Positions 17,820 to 26,131 of a stretch of 39,902 bases of DNA are shown piece after piece. Location: contig NZ_JBOZWW010000051.1 in the NCBI RefSeq assembly GCF_050864855.1, positions 1 through 39,902 on the forward strand, written 5' to 3'. The notes below the pieces were generated by a model. It saw nothing but the letters and a program-made list of their open reading frames with translations. It had not been told where the DNA came from and ran no database searches. A program made the translations under genes and the position numbers. Position 1 is the stretch's first letter; every line of letters begins with the position of its first letter. Origin of the DNA: Cardinium hertigii_C. Its GTDB lineage: Bacteria > Bacteroidota > Bacteroidia > Cytophagales > Amoebophilaceae.

Positions 17820-18533
17820 TTATGGCTGTACAAGCAGTTTGCTAAAATCATAGCCTAGTTGAAATCCTAAACCATTCATGCCCATTATTAATCCTGATGT
17901 TGAAGTATAATCAAACCCAAAATCTAAAGTAAGATGATTTTCGATGTTCTGCTTATATTGAGGAGCTTTATTTCCAAGCAAAAATGCGAAAATAGGACGA
18001 TCACCTTTTTCAAATTCGTATGATTTTGTCTTACCGATAGGGATTACATAACGGACCCCTGCATGTAATGCAAACCCTTCTTTTGAATCTCCTGGATAAA
18101 ACCTAACAGACAATGGAATGCTGAGTGCATGAAATTTCCATCCCTCTGACTTAAAAGACATCATGTTTTTATCAGTAGAAAACAAGCATGGTAGCATGAG
18201 TATACCCTTATTACATACAAACAAACGGTTGTGACTATACAATACACCAATTTGGATGCCAATACCATTTAATGGCTTCCATTCTATAAAAGGCCCCAAT
18301 CCACCTTCTAGACCAAAAGCCTGCAACTTAGGATCACTCGTCTGAATATGTTTAACAGGAGACTTTATAAAAGACTTTACACCAAAATGTAGCGGAGATT
18401 CTTTATTTACATCGAAAAATCCACCTTGCTCTGTTTCATTAGCTTGAAGGGGGGCAGCAAATACAGGGTCATGAGCGACCAAATATACCGATAATGCAAC
18501 CAACTTTGTAAGTTTTTGTATCGTCTTTTTCAT
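17820..18533 (-). CDS. Secreted beta-barrel-like protein, paralogue 3
   Basis: The 237 residues have a signal peptide like that of the neighbouring paralogue (MKKTIQKLTKLVALSVYLVA, cleavage near PVFAA). The mature protein opens ANETEQGGFFDVNKESPLHF, has GPFIEWKPLNGIGIQIGVLY and FHALSIPLSVRFYPG, and closes SGLIMGMNGLGFQLGYDFSK. It lies 46 bases upstream of paralogue 2 and is probably co-transcribed with it. The duplication seems recent at both ends and diverged in the middle. Outer-membrane location is inferred from the strand pattern; function unknown. The spacer 18534-18718 behind parC shows no gene. Confidence 0.75.
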   Translation of the reverse strand: MKKTIQKLTKLVALSVYLVAHDPVFAAPLQANETEQGGFFDVNKESPLHFGVKSFIKSPVKHIQTSDPKLQAFGLEGGLGPFIEWKPLNGIGIQIGVLYSHNRLFVCNKGILMLPCLFSTDKNMMSFKSEGWKFHALSIPLSVRFYPGDSKEGFALHAGVRYVIPIGKTKSYEFEKGDRPIFAFLLGNKAPQYKQNIENHLTLDFGFDYTSTSGLIMGMNGLGFQLGYDFSKLLVQP

Positions 18534-18718
18534 TGTATCGTTATTTAAAATTTAAAACTACTCCAATGTATATGTTAAAAACAAGCAAATGAAATCCTTT
18601 AAATAGCCTCCAAAAATATTTCTCATAAAATTGGTACTACATTACTAGACCATTATACCGCTATCTACATCTATATTGGGACAATATAAATTTACTGCAT
18701 CTTAATGAAAATTAAAAA

Positions 18719-21229
18719 CTATTCATGCCATACATCTACTTGTGTAATCGTGTATTTAGAGAGCAATATTCCTTTTGCTTTTGGGCTTTTAACGGCAACT
18801 TTTTCCAAATCGTAGATGATTGAACGCTTTTCATGACCAGTAGGGTCTATACAATAATGCAATTTCAATTTAGGTGCTACAGCAGCAGTAACCTGCTTTA
18901 AAATGCAAATATTTGATTCTGAAATAAATATATTATATTTTTTATCTAAAACAGGCCTATCTATTACAAACCGTTTCACAAAATAATTCTTCTGTACGGT
19001 ATTGTAATAGACCACTGATAGCAAATGGCCATCCCTTAATGGCTCTATAAGGAGCACTTGATCAGGAGCTAGTTGAAAAGAAATTGGATAAGCAGTAATC
19101 ATATAGTCACCTGATTTAAATACCAAAAGTATTTTATCGGTTGGTCCCAATATACCCAGTAATTTTCCGTTTCCATTAGGCGCTATTTGCCCTGTAGCAC
19201 CATCGTACCAAAGTGCTACATTTGCCAATGTAGAGCGGATTTGTTTTTTGCGTTGTACCTTATAAATGGTATGTTTGGTTAAGATATTGCCTTTTGACGT
19301 ACGTCCCTTTATCGCTAAATCGGAAAAATTAAATTCAAATTTCTTTTTAGTGGTTCTACTTATAGGAGAAAGGATAATGGTAACAGTCTCTGCTGTTCCA
19401 TTGGGATGATCACTTAAATAGACTACTCTAGAACCGGCTGTGCCTAAAGTGACATCATAGGTTTTGTCACGTGTAATAGCCAATACTTGAAACCGTTTTG
19501 CAAAGGCAATACCCGTTGCACCATCTACATAAATTACATTGTAACAACGTTTTGTATCTTTTTTCTCATAAATGGATACATGTATAATATCTTTTCCTAT
19601 AAATAACTTATCTGTTACCTTAGTGATGACATATTGGCCATTTTTACATATTACAATCACATCATCTATATCAGAACAGACTTCCACAAATTCTTCTCCT
19701 TTAAGGGCATAGCCTATAAAACCTTCTTTGCGGTTTACGTACAGTTTGTAATCCTTGACTGCTACCTCATGGGGCTCAATAGGGTCAAAGCTGGTTAAAA
19801 TGGTTTTTCGCGCTCGGCCTTTTCCATATTTTTGAAGCAAGTGGCTATACCAGGCTATGGTGTAATCCTTTAGGTTTTGTAAATGAACCATGGTAGTAGC
19901 CAACTGGCTTTGAAGTTGGGTTAAGGTTTCCTGTGCACGAAAGCCATCGTATTGTGAGATGCGTTTGATTTTAATCTCTGTTAAACGGACCAAATCTTTT
20001 TCTACAATGGGCCGATGCAAATCATAAGGTGTAAGCTGGTCTCCTATAGTGGTAAGTATTTCCTCCCAGGTTGTACATCCCTCTATCTTTCTATAGATGC
20101 GGTTTTCTATAAAAATTTTTTCTAAACTGGAAAAAAACAATTTTTCTCTTAATGATTCCTCTTCTAAAAGTAATTCTTGTTCCAACAAATTGGTTGTACG
20201 GGCTACTGTATAAGCCAAAAGATCAGTCACTGTTATAAAAACAGGCTTTTCGTCTTGAATCACACAAGCATTAGGCGCATAACTTATCTCACAATCTGTA
20301 AAAAGATAGAGTGCATCTATAACCGTTTCTACCTGTTGACCAGGTAACAAGTGAATCAGAATTTCAATATGTTCTGCAGTGTTATCCACCACATTTTTAA
20401 TTTTTATTTTACCTTTTTCATGTGCTTTTAAAATGGAGTCAATGACACTAGTCGTGGTAGTACCGTAAGCGATTTGGCTGATGACCAATGTTTGCTGATC
20501 TCGGACTACGATAGTGGCACGTACCCGAACTTTCCCTCCTTTTTTACCCCCATTGTAATGGGTACAATCTGCCAACCCACCTGTTGGAAAATCTGGAAAT
20601 AAGCAAATGGGTTTACCTTGAAGCAGATTTATAGAAGCTTCTATCAGCTCTATAAAATTATGCGGTAAAATTTTAGTAGCCAAGCCTACTGCAATGCCCT
20701 CTACACCTTGAGCAAGCAATAAAGGAAATTTAACGGGTAAAGTACGGGGCTCTTTTTTTCTACCATCGTAAGCGAGCTGCCACATTGTAATCTCTGGACT
20801 ATACAAAATGTCCTTGCCGAATGGCGCAAGACGCGCTTCTATATAGCGGGCAGCTGCAGCACTATCTCCTGTTCGAGGGTCACCCCAATTCCCTTGTGTA
20901 TCTATCAATAATTCTTTTTGACCTATTGCTATAATGGATTCTGTAATAGAAGCATCACCATGGGGATGGTATTGCATGGTTTGTCCTACAATATTGGCTA
21001 CTTTATTGTAACGACCATCATCAATGAGCTGCATGGCATGGAGAATCCTACGCTGTACAGGCTTAAGACCATCTTCTATGGCGGGCACCGCACGTTCCAA
21101 AATCACATAAGAAGCATAGTCTAAAAACCACTGCTCATACATTTGCTCCATAGACCCAGGTACCATTGCTTTGTGCGTTCTATCATTGGAGCCATTTGAT
21201 AGATCACCTATTTGGTTCATAATGCTCAA
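18719..21229 (-). CDS. parC: DNA topoisomerase IV subunit A (ParC)
   Basis: The DNA-cutting subunit of a type IIA topoisomerase that unlinks daughter chromosomes. The 836 residues open with the Bacteroidetes ParC signature DYASYVILERAVPAIEDGLK (38-57). The winged-helix segment has YHPHGDASI (87-95), and the catalytic tyrosine is Tyr129 in AAAARYIEARLAPFG. The C-terminal region (about 490 on) is a degenerate beta-pinwheel with no GyrA box, which favours ParC over GyrA. The position of the quinolone-sensitive serine of E. coli ParC is Ala93, while the glutamate four residues on is kept (Glu97). parE is not in the window. ppa lies 11 bases upstream on the same strand. Confidence 0.9.
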   Translation of the reverse strand: MSIMNQIGDLSNGSNDRTHKAMVPGSMEQMYEQWFLDYASYVILERAVPAIEDGLKPVQRRILHAMQLIDDGRYNKVANIVGQTMQYHPHGDASITESIIAIGQKELLIDTQGNWGDPRTGDSAAAARYIEARLAPFGKDILYSPEITMWQLAYDGRKKEPRTLPVKFPLLLAQGVEGIAVGLATKILPHNFIELIEASINLLQGKPICLFPDFPTGGLADCTHYNGGKKGGKVRVRATIVVRDQQTLVISQIAYGTTTTSVIDSILKAHEKGKIKIKNVVDNTAEHIEILIHLLPGQQVETVIDALYLFTDCEISYAPNACVIQDEKPVFITVTDLLAYTVARTTNLLEQELLLEEESLREKLFFSSLEKIFIENRIYRKIEGCTTWEEILTTIGDQLTPYDLHRPIVEKDLVRLTEIKIKRISQYDGFRAQETLTQLQSQLATTMVHLQNLKDYTIAWYSHLLQKYGKGRARKTILTSFDPIEPHEVAVKDYKLYVNRKEGFIGYALKGEEFVEVCSDIDDVIVICKNGQYVITKVTDKLFIGKDIIHVSIYEKKDTKRCYNVIYVDGATGIAFAKRFQVLAITRDKTYDVTLGTAGSRVVYLSDHPNGTAETVTIILSPISRTTKKKFEFNFSDLAIKGRTSKGNILTKHTIYKVQRKKQIRSTLANVALWYDGATGQIAPNGNGKLLGILGPTDKILLVFKSGDYMITAYPISFQLAPDQVLLIEPLRDGHLLSVVYYNTVQKNYFVKRFVIDRPVLDKKYNIFISESNICILKQVTAAVAPKLKLHYCIDPTGHEKRSIIYDLEKVAVKSPKAKGILLSKYTITQVDVWHE

Positions 21230-21240
21230 AAATAAATATA

Positions 21241-21780
21241 TTACCCAATCGATTGGCCTTTAGCCCTTTGCGCCGCTTCTATTAAAAGTTCTATCGCTTT
21301 TTCCCTTCCTTCGAATCCTTTAACCTTGACCCATTTTCCCGTATCTAAGTCCTTATAATGGCTAAAAAAGTGTATAATACGACCTTTTAAGAGGGTGTTT
21401 AACTGTCCAATGTGGTCAACATGTGCAAATTCAGGGGCTATTTTTTTAATGGGTAATGCAATAATTTTTTCATCTAAACCAGATTCATCTTCCATCAATA
21501 ATACCCCAATAGGTCTAGCTTTAATGACGGCTCCGGATATAATTGGATAGTTGGCTGTTACCAGCACATCAATAGGATCCCCATCTCCGGAAGCGGTATG
21601 GGGTACAAAGCCGTAGTTACAAGGATAATACATGGGAGTTGGCATAAATCTATCTACAAATAAAGCACCCGAAGACTTATCCATTTCATACTTTACAGGA
21701 TCATGATGCATTGGAATTTCAATGATGACATGAAAATCATTTGGAAAATCCTCTCCTAATGATATCTTTTCTATATTCAT
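21241..21780 (-). CDS. ppa: Inorganic pyrophosphatase, family I
   Basis: Soluble enzyme that splits pyrophosphate and so pulls biosynthetic reactions forward. The 179 residues carry the family signature DGDPIDVLV (Asp66, Asp68, Asp71), with substrate-binding Glu21, Lys30 and the NYGF segment (Tyr56) in place. The C-terminal FFSHYKDLDTGKWVKVKGF is also typical. It begins an operon-like pair with parC, only 11 bases apart. Its 5' region (21781-21906) carries overlapping inverted repeats that could fold in the leader RNA. Confidence 0.96.
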   Translation of the reverse strand: MNIEKISLGEDFPNDFHVIIEIPMHHDPVKYEMDKSSGALFVDRFMPTPMYYPCNYGFVPHTASGDGDPIDVLVTANYPIISGAVIKARPIGVLLMEDESGLDEKIIALPIKKIAPEFAHVDHIGQLNTLLKGRIIHFFSHYKDLDTGKWVKVKGFEGREKAIELLIEAAQRAKGQSIG

Positions 21781-21812
21781 GCTCTTTTAAATTAAAATTA
21801 AAATAAATAATT

Positions 21813-21906
21813 GGTAACGTGGTATTAGTGGTGTTTTGCGAAGTAGCAAAAGCATTCATTAAGCAATTTTGCCAATGCTTTCTCTAAAAGGCGCTTAATG
21901 ATTACC
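21813..21906. other. Overlapping inverted repeats with pseudoknot topology upstream of ppa
   Basis: Four dyads sit within 94 bases: GGTAA/TTACC (21813-21817 with 21902-21906), TTTTGC/GCAAAA (21834-21839 with 21846-21851), AAAGCATT/AATGCTTT (21849-21856 with 21874-21881) and CATTAAGC/GCTTAATG (21857-21864 with 21893-21900). The last two interleave, giving an H-type pseudoknot pattern with two 8-bp stems. On the minus strand this would be the ppa leader; on the plus strand it is far upstream of yidC. I cannot match it to a known riboswitch or RNA. Confidence 0.45.
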
Positions 21907-22250
21907 ATAAAAAATATTGTATCAAGTCAATATTTTTTTGTAAAAATTAATTTTTGTATAAAAAACGTTAACCATCAATAGATAGCAGTATGTTTAACCA
22001 ACTAACATCAAAAATAAAATTAAATCAATCTATAACGTATGGCAAAGATTATAATATAGATCCATTATAATGGTGTAATTATATTATATTTTTTGAAAAA
22101 ATACACCTAATAGGGGATTATCTTTGCTTTCCTTTTCATTTTTCATTTCCTCTATTGATAATGAATCGAAGTGTCCTAATCTGATCAAGATAGGGATAAA
22201 GAACGGCTATTATTTATACCCACTGTAACACTATTCTGGTTAAGAATAAC
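21907..22250. other. Gene-free spacer with an AT-rich palindrome
   Basis: This is part of the 566-base divergent spacer between ppa and yidC. It holds no reading frame of note. A nested palindrome, TATAATATA (22050-22058), CCATTATAATGG (22062-22073) and TATATTATA (22080-22088), stands out and could be an operator or a small cruciform. Nothing else is seen. Confidence 0.4.
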
Positions 22251-22258
22251 TATATTTG
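22251..22258 (+). promoter_or_regulatory. Possible yidC promoter -7 element
   Basis: TATATTTG fits the Bacteroidetes -7 consensus TAnnTTTG exactly and lies 89 bases before the chosen yidC start. No clear TTG is found at the -33 position, so the call is weak. Confidence 0.25.
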
Positions 22259-22346
22259 TTTTTCTATATCTTTAAAAAAGTGTAATGCAGTCAGCCATAT
22301 TTTTATGGCTGATAATAGATGTGATTTTTTTCTTTATTTGTTATAT

Positions 22347-24122
22347 ATGGTTCTAGATAAAAATAAAATTGTTCGACTATTCTTGATATCAACAGGTTTA
22401 CTCATTTATTTTTATTTCTTTAACCCTAAATCGGAAACGCACTCCGTTGTATCGTCTACTGCTGCTACAGATCAAGTCATGGTTCCATTGAGTAGAACAA
22501 ATGGAGCTAATCCGCTGGCTTCTACTCCTTTCATGGTGGTGCTTCAGGGAGAAGAAAAAAATATAACAGTTGAAAATGAGTTGCTTAAAGTAGTGCTGAG
22601 TACAAAAGGTGGTACTATAAAAAGGGTTGTACTAAAGCAGTACAAGGATAAAAATGGGGAACAATTGGTTTTATTGGATGAGCAGAGCAGTCATATGGGC
22701 ATTTCTTTTCCCTATCAAAATTTACGTGTAGATACCAAAGATTTATATTTTCAAACCCAAGCCAGTCCTGTTTATAAACTTAAAGAATCTGAACAAGTTA
22801 AAATCGTTTTTCGACTGGTATTAAATTCTGCGCAATACTTGGAGCAATCGTTTACTTTCTCTGGTACCAGTTATCAAATCAACTATGATTGGCATGCGGT
22901 TGGCATGGAACCCTATCTTAATGCAAATACTCAGGCTAATTTCTGTTGGGATATAGCTATGAAAAGTTTAGAAACCGATGCAAAAGCAGATATTGCTAGA
23001 AGTACTGTGCAGTATTATTTATTGAATGAGACTTTTGATAAGTTAAAAGAATCCTCAACAGAAGTTGAAAAAAAGCATATAGCAGTACCCATCAAATGGG
23101 TGAGTGTTAAGCAACGTTTTTTCTCATCTGCGATTGTTGCTGGTGATGCTTTTAAGCTAGGAGACTTTTCTATGCAACCATCGGTATCGTCAGATAGTAC
23201 AAAGTCTGTTGCTTTATCCCTTGCCTTATCTGACAAAGATAAAGCTGCAGGTCATGGCCAATTCGTCTTGTTCTTTGGACCCAATGATTATAAAATTCTT
23301 AAAAAGGTTACAAAAGGATTTGAACAAAATATACCTTTGGGGTGGGCTATTGTCAGATGGGTCAATAAAGGGCTAATTATTCCGCTTTTTTCTTTTCTGG
23401 AAAAATATTTTTCTAATTATGGGTTAATTATTTTCTTATTGGTTTTTATCATTAAGTTGTTACTGGCACCCCTTGCGTATAGTTCTTTTATCTCTATGGC
23501 TAAAATGAAACTTCTAAAGCCAGAATTAGATAAGATAAAAGAGAAATATAAACATGATCTACAGCAAGAACGGATTGAGCAGGCTTCTTTTTGTAGAGAA
23601 TTGGGTATTAATCCATTAAGTGGTTGCATGCCTGTTCTGCTTCAAATGCCTATTTTGTTGGCTATGTTTAATTTTTTCCCCCATGCTATTGCACTGCGGC
23701 AAGCTTCTTTTTGGTGGGTAAATGATTTATCAACTTATGATAGCATTATGACGCTTCCTTTTACCATCCCGTTCTATGGCGATCATGTAAGTTTATTTAC
23801 ATTATTAATGGCGCTATCAACCATTTTTAGTAACCAAAGTGGTCCAAAAGAGGGACCTATGAAAATACTATCTTATACAATGCCTTTTGTTTTTATGGTT
23901 GTGCTGAATACATTTCCTGCTGGGTTGAGTTTTTACTACTGTATCTCTAATGTGATGACCTTCTTACAACAAAAATTTATAAATTACTGGGTCGATACAA
24001 ATGGTATCAAGGAAAAATTGATGGCTAGACAACAAAACGCGAAGCAAGGTGCTAAACTTTCTTTTCAGTCTAGGATTGCTTCGGCTATTGAAGCCAATAA
24101 TAAGAAAAAAAATAGATCCTAA
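22347..24122 (+). CDS. yidC: Membrane protein insertase YidC/Oxa1
   Basis: YidC inserts and folds inner-membrane proteins with or without SecYEG. The frame is open from 22305, but the Met at 22347 (MVLDKNKIVRLFLISTGLL) gives the usual short lead into the first membrane segment and 591 residues, so I prefer it. Next comes the large periplasmic domain (about residues 60-335), with ITVENELLKVVLSTKGGTI. The conserved C-terminal core has five membrane segments: GLIIFLLVFIIKLLLAPLAY, the cytoplasmic hairpin MKLLKPELDKIKEKYK, INPLSGCMPVLLQMPILLAM and, later, FPAGLSFYYCISN. The C-tail is basic, as expected. It is followed by ruvA after 83 bases. Confidence 0.95.
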   Translation: MVLDKNKIVRLFLISTGLLIYFYFFNPKSETHSVVSSTAATDQVMVPLSRTNGANPLASTPFMVVLQGEEKNITVENELLKVVLSTKGGTIKRVVLKQYKDKNGEQLVLLDEQSSHMGISFPYQNLRVDTKDLYFQTQASPVYKLKESEQVKIVFRLVLNSAQYLEQSFTFSGTSYQINYDWHAVGMEPYLNANTQANFCWDIAMKSLETDAKADIARSTVQYYLLNETFDKLKESSTEVEKKHIAVPIKWVSVKQRFFSSAIVAGDAFKLGDFSMQPSVSSDSTKSVALSLALSDKDKAAGHGQFVLFFGPNDYKILKKVTKGFEQNIPLGWAIVRWVNKGLIIPLFSFLEKYFSNYGLIIFLLVFIIKLLLAPLAYSSFISMAKMKLLKPELDKIKEKYKHDLQQERIEQASFCRELGINPLSGCMPVLLQMPILLAMFNFFPHAIALRQASFWWVNDLSTYDSIMTLPFTIPFYGDHVSLFTLLMALSTIFSNQSGPKEGPMKILSYTMPFVFMVVLNTFPAGLSFYYCISNVMTFLQQKFINYWVDTNGIKEKLMARQQNAKQGAKLSFQSRIASAIEANNKKKNRS

Positions 24123-24205
24123 TCGTATTGCATCCATCTATGATTTTTTTGTATCCTTAAGATATAATAAGTACTAGGTCGAAGTAATCTTCTAGTATTA
24201 CATCT

Positions 24206-24805
24206 ATGATTGCACAACTTATAGGACAATTATTATATAAGGAGCCTACTTATGTCATTTTAAACGTAGGGGGAGTAGGCTATGGCTTACATATTTCTTT
24301 ATATACTTTTGATCAAATAAAAACTTTAGATAGTTGTACCTTGTTGACGGTTATGCAAGTAAAAAATGAAGCTGCTACCTTATATGGTTTTTATACACTA
24401 GAAGAAAAATCATGGTGGTTGCAGCTTATCTCTGTTGGTAGCATTGGTCCTAAGATTGCCTTGACCATCTTATCTTCTTTGAATCCAGCTATTTTACATA
24501 AAGCTATTTTACGTAAGGATGAACGTTTGCTTACTTCCATTAAAGGTGTTGGCGCAAAGGCTGCGCAACGATTGATACTAGAACTCTCGGATAAAGCGCA
24601 AAAGTTGCATGATACCCAAGACACCTTGGTACCCCAACCGACTGAAAGCAAAGTAGATCAAGATGCCATAATGGCTTTAACTAAATTGGGCCTGACCCCA
24701 AAAGTTGCAGAAAAAGCCATTGCAACGGTGCGGGCCGATACACTGACCCCACTTACCCTTGAAGAACTTATTAAAAAGGCATTACAGCCACACGCCTTTA
24801 AATAA
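24206..24805 (+). CDS. ruvA: Holliday junction DNA helicase subunit RuvA
   Basis: RuvA binds four-way junctions and loads the RuvB motor. Its 199 residues match the family: an OB-fold domain (1-65) starting MIAQLIGQL with VGGVGYGLHI, two helix-hairpin-helix motifs, VGSIGPKIALTIL (77-89) and IKGVGAKAAQRLILEL (112-127), and a C-terminal RuvB-binding domain (about 150-199, MALTKLGLTPKVAEKAI). The spacer before it contains a weak dyad, TACTAG/CTAGTA, near 24172-24200. ruvB and ruvC are not in the window. Confidence 0.96.
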   Translation: MIAQLIGQLLYKEPTYVILNVGGVGYGLHISLYTFDQIKTLDSCTLLTVMQVKNEAATLYGFYTLEEKSWWLQLISVGSIGPKIALTILSSLNPAILHKAILRKDERLLTSIKGVGAKAAQRLILELSDKAQKLHDTQDTLVPQPTESKVDQDAIMALTKLGLTPKVAEKAIATVRADTLTPLTLEELIKKALQPHAFK

Positions 24806-24876
24806 AAAAACAAGCATATAATACCCTAGCGGTTATTACCATAAAACTGTAAAATAAAATTTTCAAGCTCATACAG

Positions 24877-25833
24877 TCATGGTTTAACATCAATAGTGCA
24901 TTTGATCGATTGTTTGTCACTATTTTCTTCTCCTCTGCTTATGTTCATCTTTAATACATGCACACCAGAATTTAAGAAAGATAGCGTCCCTATATTAATC
25001 GAACCAGAGCTTGCTATAGGTTTGTGTATATACTGCTTATTTTTATTTATATTTCTTTTGATTGAAATAGAATCAATAATATATCCTTCTGTATTACCAT
25101 TTACTTGTAGCGCTATAGGTTCTTTGTTCCCAGTTTGTATAACTATATTTTTTTCAGTAAAACTGAGTGGGGCAGGTGGGGTATCCGTTTGCGTTGAATG
25201 GTTTTTGGAAGTATTTTCTAATAGTGTTTCATTATTCGATACTTGTACCGGTGGTCCGTCACTATATGATCCATTTTGTGGTTCATTTTTTACCTCATCT
25301 TCAATAACATGAATCGTACATTCTACGCATTGTTCTGTTGTTTTGCTCCCTTTTCCTGTTTGCCCTAGTTTTATTCTCAATCTGTAAGCCCCCGTTTTTA
25401 AGTTTGAGTCAGTAGTTAAGGGAATGGATAAACCAGTAGGCGGTATAGTTTGGTTTTTAAATAATTTAATGCCAAATTTTTTTGTGTGATAGGAGCTGTT
25501 TTGTTTTACTGAAAAAGATTTAATGGCATAGCCTTCTGTGTCGCCAGTTACGGCTAGTAGTATAGATTGCTCTTTTCCAGCTTGTATGGTAATCTCTTTT
25601 AGGGTAAAGATGGGTGGTCTATCTGCCTTTCTTTCTGAGGCTATTTCATCTTCCTTTGGATCTGTTGTTAAGCCATTAGAAGTCCTGTGGGCTTTTTGTT
25701 CATCCTTGTTAACTATACAATCAGTGTGGTTAGCAGCCGTTTTATTTTTACAAGATCCAGCATATAAACAGGTGTATAAAATAGAAACTATTGAAAAACG
25801 GACAAAAATTGCTATAAGATTATTACAGATCAT
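24877..25833 (-). CDS. Orphan lipoprotein with two tandem beta-sandwich-like repeats
   Basis: Not a family I recognise. Residues 1-27 are a signal peptide with lipobox YAGSC, giving a lipid-anchored Cys28. A charged linker leads to two homologous domains of about 100 residues each. Domain 1 (about 73-176) starts PPIFTLKEITIQAGKE and has LAVTGDTEGYAIKSFSVKQN. Domain 2 (about 221-316) starts APLSFTEKNIVIQTGNKE and has LQVNGNTEGYIIDSISIKRN. Both end in a C-T-I-x-V strand. The pattern suggests Ig-like beta sandwiches shown on the cell surface. The copies differ at many places, so the duplication is not new. Confidence 0.75.
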   Translation of the reverse strand: MICNNLIAIFVRFSIVSILYTCLYAGSCKNKTAANHTDCIVNKDEQKAHRTSNGLTTDPKEDEIASERKADRPPIFTLKEITIQAGKEQSILLAVTGDTEGYAIKSFSVKQNSSYHTKKFGIKLFKNQTIPPTGLSIPLTTDSNLKTGAYRLRIKLGQTGKGSKTTEQCVECTIHVIEDEVKNEPQNGSYSDGPPVQVSNNETLLENTSKNHSTQTDTPPAPLSFTEKNIVIQTGNKEPIALQVNGNTEGYIIDSISIKRNINKNKQYIHKPIASSGSINIGTLSFLNSGVHVLKMNISRGEENSDKQSIKCTIDVKP

Positions 25834-26131
25834 AGGAAATGGATTTTGTGTATTTAACCATATACCAATAAGTTAATTTTTTTTAGCTTATGCAAAATTA
25901 TCAACCTAAAAATAAAATTTCACTATAAAACCCAATTTATATATATTATTTATATATATTTTCCTTTGTTTATCTGATCTATCATTTAAAAATAAACACT
26001 TTCTATACATGTCTCTCTATGATTTTATTTGGCTTATATTTTGTACGTTCTACTGTACCATCTGATAGAACTGCTATTTTATTGTCATTCTTTATAATAT
26101 TACCTATTTTGCTCTTTTATTTTTTGATGCT

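Noticed and set aside
20948..20962. Ala at the quinolone-resistance position of ParC
   Set aside because: HPHGDASI is a common form in Bacteroidetes ParC, so it should not be read as an acquired resistance mutation.
24896..25312. 138-codon plus-strand frame with hydrophobic segments
   Set aside because: It is antisense to the duplicated-domain lipoprotein, whose signal peptide and repeats are much better evidence of coding.
25538..25876. 112-codon plus-strand frame near tyrS
   Set aside because: It mirrors the first half of the minus-strand lipoprotein gene and resembles no protein.
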